Program-made: the position numbers and the translations under genes
In this document: positions 1 through 5,588 of the stretch, in pieces
Layout: each line of letters starts with the position of its first letter
Position numbering within the stretch: the stretch's first letter is position 1
Notes under the pieces: model-generated
What the model saw: only the letters and a program-made list of their open reading frames with translations
What the model was told of the DNA's origin: nothing
Databases searched by the model: none
Source of the DNA: Nocardioides sp.
GTDB lineage: Bacteria; Actinomycetota; Actinomycetes; Propionibacteriales; Nocardioidaceae
Assembly: GCA_021731205.1 (NCBI GenBank)
Contig: JAKFXV010000202.1
Location: forward strand, 1-7,709
Direction of reading: 5' to 3'
Length of the DNA: 7,709 bases

Positions 1-47
1 CTGGCGTGGTGGGAGAGCCGGGCCCTGGGGGCCGCGCCGCTGCTCGC
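1..47. other. Left-edge leader upstream of the methyltransferase gene
   Basis: The window opens 47 bases before the preferred methyltransferase start. An in-frame GTG at 6 would add 14 residues rich in Gly, Ala and Pro that look unlike a folded N-terminus. Purine-rich GGTGGGAGAG lies at 8-17, too far from the ATG at 48 to act as its ribosome site. No promoter can be called because the upstream sequence is missing. Confidence 0.4.
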
Positions 48-824
48 ATGAGTCTCGACGGCGTCCGGGAGGCGTACGACGCCGCAGCCGACGGCTGGGT
101 GCGCGGCCCGGAGGCGGTCTACGAGCGGTTGGCGCTGGCGATGCTGGCCCGCACCCCGGTCCCCCTCGTCGACGCGCGGGTGCTCGATGTCGGCGCCGGC
201 ACCGGGGTCGTGAGTCGAGCGGCGCTGACCCTGGGGGCCTCCGTCGCGGTCGCGAGCGACCTCTCCATGGGCATGCTGGGCCGCCGTTGCGCGGGGGTGG
301 CAGCGGCAGTCGCCGATGCGACGCGGCTGCCCTTCGCGGACCAGAGTTTCGACGTCGTCGCGGCCGGCTGCTGCCTCGGCCACCTGCCTGACCCGGTCGA
401 GGCGCTACGTGAAGCGGGTCGCGTCTCGGGCGGTGTCGTTGCGAGCGCCTTCGCACCGGGGTGGACCCATCCCGCGAAGAGCGCGATCGACCAGGTGCTG
501 CAGGGGTTCGGCTTCGTCGTGCCGTCGTGGTACGCCCGACTCAAGCTCGAGGTAGAACCCGCCGTCGACGACCCGGATGCGCTGGCCCGGTTGGCCGAGG
601 CTGCCGGGCTGGTCGAGGTCGACGTCGCCGTTGTGGCAGTCGACGCCGGTTTGCGAACCCCCGACGAGCTGGTCGCCTGGCGGTTCGGGATGGCTCATCT
701 GGCGGCGTTCGTCGACACCCTGTCCCCGGACGTCCAGGCGGCGGCTCGCACCGCCTGCGCTGCTGCCGTCGCCACCGCGCCCGCGCTGGTGATCCCGCTC
801 ATCGTGCTGAGCGCGCGGTCCTAG
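48..824 (+). CDS. Class I SAM-dependent methyltransferase (Methyltransf_11/UbiE-like)
   Basis: A 258-residue protein with the Rossmann-type methyltransferase core. Motif I is VLDVGAGTG at residues 45-53, the glycine-rich loop that binds S-adenosylmethionine. Asp71 in ASDLS is placed as the acidic residue contacting the ribose. The segment from Asp90 to Val104 (DATRLPFADQSFDVV) matches the usual DAxxLPFxDxSFDxV signature, followed by GHLPDP. Members of this family methylate small molecules, quinones or other acceptors in the cytosol; nothing here fixes the substrate. The C-terminal part (about 130-258) is the variable acceptor region. I chose ATG 48 because the conserved N-terminal helix (YDAAADGW) begins just after it; GTG at 6 is possible and no good ribosome site supports either. 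The 3' end overlaps the convergent regulator gene by 26 bases. The neighbours do not form an operon with it, so its pathway is unknown. Confidence 0.85.
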   Translation: MSLDGVREAYDAAADGWVRGPEAVYERLALAMLARTPVPLVDARVLDVGAGTGVVSRAALTLGASVAVASDLSMGMLGRRCAGVAAAVADATRLPFADQSFDVVAAGCCLGHLPDPVEALREAGRVSGGVVASAFAPGWTHPAKSAIDQVLQGFGFVVPSWYARLKLEVEPAVDDPDALARLAEAAGLVEVDVAVVAVDAGLRTPDELVAWRFGMAHLAAFVDTLSPDVQAAARTACAAAVATAPALVIPLIVLSARS

Positions 825-3800
825 ACCGCCAGCGCGCCGCTCGGCGCTCGTAGTCCCGGAGCAACGCCCGCCCCGAGTCGTCGCTTCCTGCAGCAAGGGC
901 TCGCGCTGACTCCGCTGCCCGATCCAGCAGGTGCGGTACGCCGAGTGCGGCGCCGGTCTCGCCCGCCCACCACCAGGCCTCGAGCGCCACCGTGCGCTCC
1001 ACCTCGTCGAGATCGGCGGATACGGCGGCCGGGTCGGTGCGCCCACCGAGAGCCGCCGCCGCCTGGTGCACCACCAGCCGCGCGACGGAGGCATACCGCG
1101 GCACCCCCAACGCTGCCGCATCCCCCGCCAGCTGCCCTGCCACCTCGAGGGCCGCTTCGGGGTGCTCGGTGAGTAGCGCCAGCCGGCTGCGCAGCAGGCG
1201 AAGCTTGAACTCCAGGCGCCACCCGAACACCAGATCTCCCGCCAACGCGAGCTCGGCCTGATCGAGTCGCTCGGCTGCGCCGGCCGCGTCACCGGCCAGC
1301 AGACACTCCTCTGCGAGATCCTCCAGCGCGGCCACCAACAGCTCGGAGGTCCCGTCGCGCAGGCCGGTCTCCAGCGCAGCGAGGTGCGCCTCGTGTCCTT
1401 GTTCGAGCGAGCCGACGTTGCGCAGCACCCAGCCGGCGAAGTTGGTCCCGCGCCCTCCGAAACGCGGGACATGCCGGCGCTCCAGCTCCCGGTCGTACGA
1501 CGCGAACGCCGCCAACGCTTCGCCCGGCCGCCCGGCCAGTGCGTGGGCGTGCCCGGTGAAGAGCCACGCATGCAGCGCCGCCGAGGTCTGATCGGCCCCT
1601 ACGTGTGGCTGGGTTGCCGGGCGCAGGAAGCGCAATGCCTCCTCGGTGCGACTCTGGTGAGCGCGCACGATGCCCAGCCAGGCCGAGGCCGCCAGCCGAT
1701 CGGTTCCGGTCGCCACCTCCAGCGCGTCTTCGAGCAGACGCTCGGCCGAACCGAGGTCGCCGCGCGCGTGGTGGGTGCGGGCGCCCACGATCTGGCACCG
1801 CGCTTTGAGCACCGGCTCCGCTGCCGCGAGCTCGCCGTCCTGGGCGAAGCCGATGGCCCGATCGAAGTGGCGTCCGAAGTAGGACGCCCACGCCGACACC
1901 TCGCAGGCCTCCGCGATGCTGGCGTGAGCTCGGGCGGCGTCGGCCAGCGCGGCGTCGTACTCCCCGACCCGGGTTCGGACGCGCGCACGCGCCAGCCACC
2001 CCGCGTCGTCGGGGTGCAACTGCAGCGCTTCGTCGAGCAGTCGTTCGGACGTGGCATGGTCGAAACGTTCCGCAGCCCGGACCGCGGCCTCCCGCAGCGA
2101 CCGCGCCGCCAGTTCGAGGTCTCCCCCGCGCCGCGCATGCTCGGCGACCTTCACGGGGTCCGCGTCGCTGCGGCGAGCCAGGACCCGACTCGCCTCTCGA
2201 TGCAGCAGCGCGGTCCGCCCCGGCGCGAGACCGGCAGCGAGTGCCTCCCGCACCAGATCGTGACGGAAGGAGAACCGGCCGGCCTCCTCCACCAGCAGCG
2301 ATCGCCGGACGGCCAGCTCGACGTCGTCGAGTACGGCGATCACCGGACGACTCAACACGGCGGCCAGCAGGTCGAGGTCCAGGTCCTGGTCCAGCAGCGC
2401 GGCCGCGCGCAGCAGCACTCCGGCCTCACCCAGGTCGTCGCACCGCGCCGACACGGCCGTGACCAGTGACTCGGGCAGGTTGGTGCCCTCGGCGTTCGCC
2501 AACTCGGTCAAGAAGAGCGGATTGCCCAGCGAGTGGGCGTACAACCGGGCCGCCTGGTCGGCGCCCACCAGTGCGATCGCCGCGTCGAGGTCGAGCGGGC
2601 CCACCTCGATCGTGGTGGTGGCGGGCAACGGCTCACCCTCGCCGGCACGCACGGTCGCGACCACGAGGAGCCGATGGTCGCTGCGTCGCAGGAACCGCAG
2701 CCACTCGACCAGGGCGGCGCCGGACAGGTGAGCGTCGTCGATCACGAGAATCACCGGAGCCGGACCGGCCAACCGGCCCAGCACCGCGGTCAGCGCCGCG
2801 AACAGCATGGCCGGGCCGGTGATGACGTCTGCGACTCCCAGCGGGCCAACGCCCGGAACCAGCGCCGAGGCCGCCGTGGGCGACAGACCCAACAACGGGG
2901 TCAACAACCCGGACTCGGCGCCGAGGAGTCGCTCCGACTCCGCGGCGTCACTTCGCCGTAGGTGGTCGCCGAGGGCGACGAGGGCGGCGTCGAGCGGAAC
3001 GGAACGATCGAGCTGACCGCACGTCCCGGACAGCACCACGTCGCCGTCGGCGGCCCGAGCGGCGGCCCAAGCGCGCACCATTGCGGTCTTGCCGATACCC
3101 GCCTCTCCGGTCACTCCGACGATCTGCACACCCTCGTGCCGAGTTCGGGCCAGCGCCTCGTCGAGCAGGGCGAGCTCTTGGTCTCGTCCGACCAGGTGGG
3201 GTGAGGTCGCGGCGGAGGTGCGCGCGGTCGCTCCCAACTCGCCACGCAGTACGGCGGTGTGGACGGCCGCCGTTTCGGGGGCAGGCTCGGTGCCGAGCTC
3301 CTCGGCCAGCCGTGCGCGCAGGTCGGCGTACACCGCCAGGGCGACGCCCGGGCGCCCGCCTGCTGCATTGGCCCGCATCAGCAGGCGGGCTGCGTGCTCA
3401 TCGAAGGGGTCCTGCTGCACGTCGGCGGCCACCAGGTCGGCCGCCTCGAGCCAGTTCCCGGCCTCGAGGAACACCTCGGCCGCCACCGTCCGAGCCCGAT
3501 GCACGAGCCGCTCCAGGCCGGCCAGCTCCGCGCCGACCCAACCGGCCTCGGTCTCGATCGGAGTCGGCATGCCGCGTGCGAGCTCGAGCATCGCCCGAGC
3601 GGCGCCAGCCACCTGGCCGGTCCGTCGGTCCTCGACAGGGGAGCCGCGCCGACGCTGGATCTCCGAGAGCACGGTGTCGAGCTCGTCGGCATCGAGCCAG
3701 TCGTACCGCAGCCGGTAGCCGTCGTCCCCGTGCTCGACGCGCTCTCGTCCGAGGCGGCGCCGCAGGCGACTGGCCAGTACGGCGACCTGATCGCCGGGTC

Positions 3801-4011
3801 GCGACGGCGCAGTGTCGCCCCACAGGGCTTCGGCGAGGGCCTCGGTGCGGACGTATCTGCCACGCGCTATGGCGAGCAGTCGCAGCAACAGCCGCTCTTT
3901 GCGGCTTCCGGCCGTCGCCAGGTCTGCTCCGTCCACGACGAACTCGCCGAGCACGCGCACCCGCACCGACCCCACCGGCACATCCAATCGTTCGCGGGGC
4001 CGGTGCGCCAT
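799..4011 (-). CDS. SARP/BTAD-family transcriptional regulator with AAA ATPase and TPR-like region
   Basis: About 1070 residues. Residues 16-104 form an OmpR/PhoB-type winged helix starting RVRVLGEF, with a basic recognition stretch near 73-87. Residues 107-259 match the BTAD helical domain, including QDPFDEHAARLLM and ending near ELGTEPAPET. HLVGR opens an AAA_16-type ATPase: Walker A GEAGIGKT at 302-309, Walker B VILVIDD at 420-426, a VVATVR strand near 450, and GNPLFLTEL at 496-504. From about 620 to the end are Ala/Leu-rich helical hairpins resembling tetratricopeptide repeats. This is the AfsR-like layout of ATP-dependent transcription activators; no LuxR-type helix-turn-helix is seen at the C-terminus. 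The start is uncertain: ATG 4011 avoids overlap with the cupin gene but lacks a ribosome site. GTG codons at 3981, 3975, 3966 and 3960 are closer to the domain, while GTG 4113 would overlap the cupin gene. It is divergent from the cupin gene across 84 bases, so that gene is the likeliest target (inference). Confidence 0.88.
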   Translation of the reverse strand: MAHRPRERLDVPVGSVRVRVLGEFVVDGADLATAGSRKERLLLRLLAIARGRYVRTEALAEALWGDTAPSRPGDQVAVLASRLRRRLGRERVEHGDDGYRLRYDWLDADELDTVLSEIQRRRGSPVEDRRTGQVAGAARAMLELARGMPTPIETEAGWVGAELAGLERLVHRARTVAAEVFLEAGNWLEAADLVAADVQQDPFDEHAARLLMRANAAGGRPGVALAVYADLRARLAEELGTEPAPETAAVHTAVLRGELGATARTSAATSPHLVGRDQELALLDEALARTRHEGVQIVGVTGEAGIGKTAMVRAWAAARAADGDVVLSGTCGQLDRSVPLDAALVALGDHLRRSDAAESERLLGAESGLLTPLLGLSPTAASALVPGVGPLGVADVITGPAMLFAALTAVLGRLAGPAPVILVIDDAHLSGAALVEWLRFLRRSDHRLLVVATVRAGEGEPLPATTTIEVGPLDLDAAIALVGADQAARLYAHSLGNPLFLTELANAEGTNLPESLVTAVSARCDDLGEAGVLLRAAALLDQDLDLDLLAAVLSRPVIAVLDDVELAVRRSLLVEEAGRFSFRHDLVREALAAGLAPGRTALLHREASRVLARRSDADPVKVAEHARRGGDLELAARSLREAAVRAAERFDHATSERLLDEALQLHPDDAGWLARARVRTRVGEYDAALADAARAHASIAEACEVSAWASYFGRHFDRAIGFAQDGELAAAEPVLKARCQIVGARTHHARGDLGSAERLLEDALEVATGTDRLAASAWLGIVRAHQSRTEEALRFLRPATQPHVGADQTSAALHAWLFTGHAHALAGRPGEALAAFASYDRELERRHVPRFGGRGTNFAGWVLRNVGSLEQGHEAHLAALETGLRDGTSELLVAALEDLAEECLLAGDAAGAAERLDQAELALAGDLVFGWRLEFKLRLLRSRLALLTEHPEAALEVAGQLAGDAAALGVPRYASVARLVVHQAAAALGGRTDPAAVSADLDEVERTVALEAWWWAGETGAALGVPHLLDRAAESARALAAGSDDSGRALLRDYERRAARWRSRTARSAR
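811..835 (+). terminator. Hairpin spanning the methyltransferase stop codon, possible terminator
   Basis: GCGGTC (815-820) pairs perfectly with GACCGC (824-829) around a CTA loop. GCGC at 811-814 can extend the stem by pairing with 832-835 across a two-base bulge. The TAG stop of the methyltransferase (822-824) sits in and beside the loop. There is no T-run, which is common for actinobacterial terminators. On the minus strand the same bases are still coding for the last residues of the regulator, so the fold may also be chance in very GC-rich DNA. Confidence 0.3.
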
Positions 4012-4019
4012 CCGGCGGC

Positions 4020-4035
4020 TGCAAGGTCGTTGCAA
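4020..4035 (+). repeat. TGCAA direct repeat, 11-base period
   Basis: TGCAA occurs at 4020-4024 and again at 4031-4035, starts 11 bases apart, about one helical turn. The second copy lies inside the 8-base palindrome GTTGCAAC (4029-4036). Known SARP regulators such as ActII-ORF4 and DnrI bind short direct repeats with about this period, so the repeat is compatible with autoregulation. With only two copies of five matching bases it could be chance. Confidence 0.35.
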
Positions 4036-4064
4036 CCGTCGGCTCGCAGGCTGATCCCGACGGT
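4035..4064. repeat. Perfect 8-base inverted repeat, operator-like
   Basis: ACCGTCGG at 4035-4042 is the exact reverse complement of CCGACGGT at 4057-4064, with a 14-base spacer. The arm centres are 22 bases apart, so both arms face the same side of the DNA. The site lies in the middle of the divergent intergenic region, about 30 bases from the cupin start. It could be bound by the neighbouring regulator or another dimeric factor; as an RNA hairpin in the cupin leader it would have a long loop. Confidence 0.45.
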
Positions 4065-4084
4065 CCAGCGGGGACCCAAACGAC

Positions 4085-4089
4085 AGGAG
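4085..4089 (+). promoter_or_regulatory. Ribosome binding site of the cupin gene
   Basis: AGGAG ends six bases before the ATG at 4096, ideal Shine-Dalgarno spacing. It fixes the cupin start even though the reading frame stays open upstream, through the regulator gene. It also implies that cupin mRNA has a leader, unlike the neighbouring genes to the right. Confidence 0.85.
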
Positions 4090-4095
4090 ACGACG

Positions 4096-4464
4096 ATGAG
4101 CACCGCGACGCACGCCCAGGCCGAACAGAGCAGCTTCGATTCCCCCGACGAGACTCGGACCTTCGAGTTCGGCCGGGTCGACCTGATCAACATCGGCGGC
4201 GCCGACATCGGGCGCCTCACGCTGCAGCCCGGCTGGCGTTGGTCAACGCACGTGAAGCCTTTGGCCGGCACCGACCTGTGCGAGGCTCCGCACTTCCAGT
4301 ACCACGTCGCCGGCACGCTGCGTGTGGTCATGGCCGACGGCAGCACCTTCGACGCGCGGCCAGGTGACGTGACCGCCTTGCCGCAGGGACACGATGCCTG
4401 GGTCGTCGGCGACGAGCCGGTGGTGGTCGTGGACTGGTGGGGCGCGAGCAACTACGCGAAGTAG
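4096..4464 (+). CDS. Small single-domain cupin protein
   Basis: A 122-residue soluble protein, the usual size of a single cupin barrel. The first cupin motif region runs from Pro45-Gly46 through His52, Glu63, His66 and His70 to Gly73. The second has the RPGD turn at 88-91 and PQGHDAW at 96-102, with His99 as the expected metal ligand. The ending VVVVDWWGAS closes the barrel. His52, His66, His70, Glu63 and His99 are candidate metal ligands, but which of them bind cannot be settled by reading. Small cupins can be dioxygenases, isomerases or ligand sensors; none is indicated here. The start is set by a strong AGGAG site. The gene is divergent from the SARP-type regulator, which may control it, or the cupin may supply a signal to that regulator (inference). 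It ends 13 bases from the convergent DoxX gene. Confidence 0.85.
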   Translation: MSTATHAQAEQSSFDSPDETRTFEFGRVDLINIGGADIGRLTLQPGWRWSTHVKPLAGTDLCEAPHFQYHVAGTLRVVMADGSTFDARPGDVTALPQGHDAWVVGDEPVVVVDWWGASNYAK

Positions 4465-4477
4465 GGCTCCGGAGTAG

Positions 4478-4942
4478 TCACTGCGCCGGGGCGGAGCGCC
4501 GACGCCGGAACTCGGCCCAGGCGCCGGTGCACCACAGCGCCCACCAGATGAACACCGGCTGGAAGGCCAGCCGGATCAGTCGGCCGGTGTCGGTGGAGAA
4601 GCCGAACTCATCCCGGCCGGTGACGTACTGCGAGATGTTGCCCGGAAAGATCAACACGAAGAAAGCGGCCAGTAGCCACCCCACCAACGGGCGCAGCCGG
4701 GCCGGGGCGACCACCAACGCGAGGGCGAAGCCGATCTCGACCACACCCGACACGTAGATCACGGCGTCGGTGAACGGCATCCATGGCGGAACCTGTGCCG
4801 TGAAGGCGTCTCGTGCCGTGAAGTGGGCGACCCCGGTGAAGGCCAAGAACGCGCCCAGCACGACCCGGCCGACCAGCCGAGTCGCCGATCGTTGTCGCGG
4901 CGGCTCGACTGCCGAGGGCCGGGGCTCCGAGATCGCGGTCAC
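4478..4942 (-). CDS. DoxX-family integral membrane protein
   Basis: A 154-residue protein with four predicted hydrophobic helices at about 22-40, 59-78, 84-101 and 123-142. A Pro/Arg-rich N-terminal tail precedes them and an Arg-rich tail (EFRRRRS) follows. The signature GVAHF...F..QVPPWMPF followed by VSGVVEIGFA is typical of DoxX-like proteins. The family includes a subunit of the archaeal terminal quinol oxidase and, in Mycobacterium tuberculosis, a membrane partner of SodA and the thiosulfate sulfurtransferase SseA; most members have no assigned reaction. The start is GTG at 4942. A TAGGGT hexamer seven bases upstream suggests leaderless expression, and no good ribosome site is seen. It is divergent from the DinB-like gene across 67 bases and convergent with the cupin gene, so it is transcribed alone. 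Confidence 0.83.
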   Translation of the reverse strand: MTAISEPRPSAVEPPRQRSATRLVGRVVLGAFLAFTGVAHFTARDAFTAQVPPWMPFTDAVIYVSGVVEIGFALALVVAPARLRPLVGWLLAAFFVLIFPGNISQYVTGRDEFGFSTDTGRLIRLAFQPVFIWWALWCTGAWAEFRRRRSAPAQ

Positions 4943-4949
4943 GGCCCCG

Positions 4950-4955
4950 ACCCTA
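4950..4955 (-). promoter_or_regulatory. -10 element (TAGGGT) for the DoxX gene, leaderless type
   Basis: On the minus strand TAGGGT fits the actinobacterial TANNNT -10 consensus and ends seven bases before the GTG start at 4942. Transcription would therefore begin at or next to the start codon. No recognisable -35 is found at 16-18 base spacing, which is common for such promoters. Confidence 0.45.
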
Positions 4956-4997
4956 CGTGGGCTCTGGCCAACCGCCCCTCATCGGCGCGAGTGCGTT

Positions 4998-5003
4998 TAC
5001 CTT
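4998..5003 (+). promoter_or_regulatory. -10 element (TACCTT) for the DinB-like gene, leaderless type
   Basis: TACCTT fits TANNNT and ends six bases before the ATG at 5010, placing the expected transcription start on the A of the start codon. The GGTGGG at 5004-5009 touches the ATG directly and is too close to work as a Shine-Dalgarno site, which supports leaderless initiation. No clear -35 is visible. Confidence 0.5.
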
Positions 5004-5009
5004 GGTGGG

Positions 5010-5579
5010 ATGGATGCAGCCGAAGCCAAGTCGTATGCCGAGCGATACCGCCGGGTTGCTGCGCACTTCACCCGGGTGGCGCGAGCGGCTTCCGAGGAGA
5101 CGTGGGAGCATCCCGCGCCGTGTGCGGGATGGACCGCGCGCGACGTCGTACGCCACCTGGTGGAGTGGGTGCCGGGGCTGTTCGCACACGCGTCGGACCT
5201 GGAGCTGCCGGCAGGACCGTCGGTCGACGACGACCCAGTCGGCGCTTGGTTGTCGCTGAGCGACGCGCTCCAGGCCACCCTGGACGACCCGGCGAGCCGG
5301 ACCCGGCGCTTCGCCCACGAGCGTGCCGGTGAGCACGCGTTGCCCGCGGCGATCGACATGTTCGTCACCGGTGACGTGCTCGTGCACACCTGGGACCTGG
5401 CCCGGGCGACAGGTGGGGACGAGCGATTGGACCCCGACGAGGTGCACCGGATGCTGGTGGGGATGGAGCCGATGGACGAGATCTTGCGAGCCAGCGGTCA
5501 CTACGGACCCAAGGTCGCGGTCGCCGAGGACGCCGACGAGCTCACGCGACTGATCGCGTTCACCGGTCGCCGGCCGTAG
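5010..5579 (+). CDS. TIGR03086-like DinB/mycothiol-dependent maleylpyruvate isomerase-family protein
   Basis: A 189-residue four-helix-bundle protein of the DinB/MDMPI N-terminal type. Recognisable blocks are PAPCAGWTARDVVRHLVEW (residues 35-53) and GDVLVHTWDLARATG (121-135). By comparison with the zinc site of mycothiol-dependent maleylpyruvate isomerase, His49, Asp122 and His126 are the likely metal ligands, with Asp where the isomerase has Glu. Relatives include mycothiol S-transferases, but most TIGR03086 proteins are uncharacterised and this one lacks the isomerase's C-terminal domain. ATG 5010 is chosen because the family homology begins there and a -10 hexamer sits at leaderless distance; the frame is open further left, but that part overlaps the DoxX gene on the other strand. 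It is followed after nine bases by the PIG-L gene, probably in one operon. A role in thiol-dependent detoxification is inference. Confidence 0.83.
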   Translation: MDAAEAKSYAERYRRVAAHFTRVARAASEETWEHPAPCAGWTARDVVRHLVEWVPGLFAHASDLELPAGPSVDDDPVGAWLSLSDALQATLDDPASRTRRFAHERAGEHALPAAIDMFVTGDVLVHTWDLARATGGDERLDPDEVHRMLVGMEPMDEILRASGHYGPKVAVAEDADELTRLIAFTGRRP

Positions 5580-5582
5580 GGT
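5577..5582 (+). promoter_or_regulatory. TAGGGT before the PIG-L start: possible internal -10, or weak ribosome site
   Basis: TAGGGT begins with the TAG stop of the DinB-like gene and ends six bases before the ATG at 5589, matching leaderless -10 spacing and repeating the hexamer seen before the DoxX gene. AGGG at 5578-5581 could instead be a weak Shine-Dalgarno site for translation from an operon transcript. Sequence alone does not decide between them, and both may work. Confidence 0.35.
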
Positions 5583-5588
5583 CGGTGC

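Larger units (their letters stand above)
4012..4095. promoter_or_regulatory. Divergent control region between the regulator and cupin genes
   Basis: These 84 bases must hold the cupin promoter and probably the regulator promoter. They contain a TGCAA direct repeat with 11-base period, an 8-base inverted repeat with arms 22 bases apart centre to centre, a smaller GGTCC/GGACC inverted repeat (4062-4066 and 4072-4076) and the cupin ribosome site. A possible cupin -35 is TTGCAA at 4030-4035, but the hexamer 17 bases on (GATCCC, 4053-4058) is a poor -10, so no promoter is called exactly. Confidence 0.5.

Noticed and set aside
405..1571. 388-residue open frame on the minus strand across the methyltransferase and the regulator's 3' end
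   Set aside because: It is out of frame with both supported genes, its translation is Arg/Pro/Ser/Trp-rich with no domain, and it is expected from high GC codon bias.
3259..4095. Upstream in-frame extension of the cupin gene to a possible start at 3259
   Set aside because: The extension is antisense to the regulator and has no cupin-related sequence; a strong AGGAG site fixes the start at 4096.
3081..4367. 428-residue plus-strand open frame antisense to the regulator and running into the cupin gene
   Set aside because: Very Arg/Pro/Ala-rich translation with no motifs; a GC-driven shadow of the regulator's N-terminal coding region.
4451..4478. Short inverted repeats (CTAC/GTAG, ACTAC/GTAGT) and palindrome CTCCGGAG between cupin and DoxX stops
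   Set aside because: Four- to five-base stems or a loopless palindrome are too weak to call a terminator.
4770..5009. 80-residue N-terminal extension of the DinB-like gene
   Set aside because: It lies opposite the DoxX coding region and carries no family homology; ATG 5010 has the leaderless -10 element.
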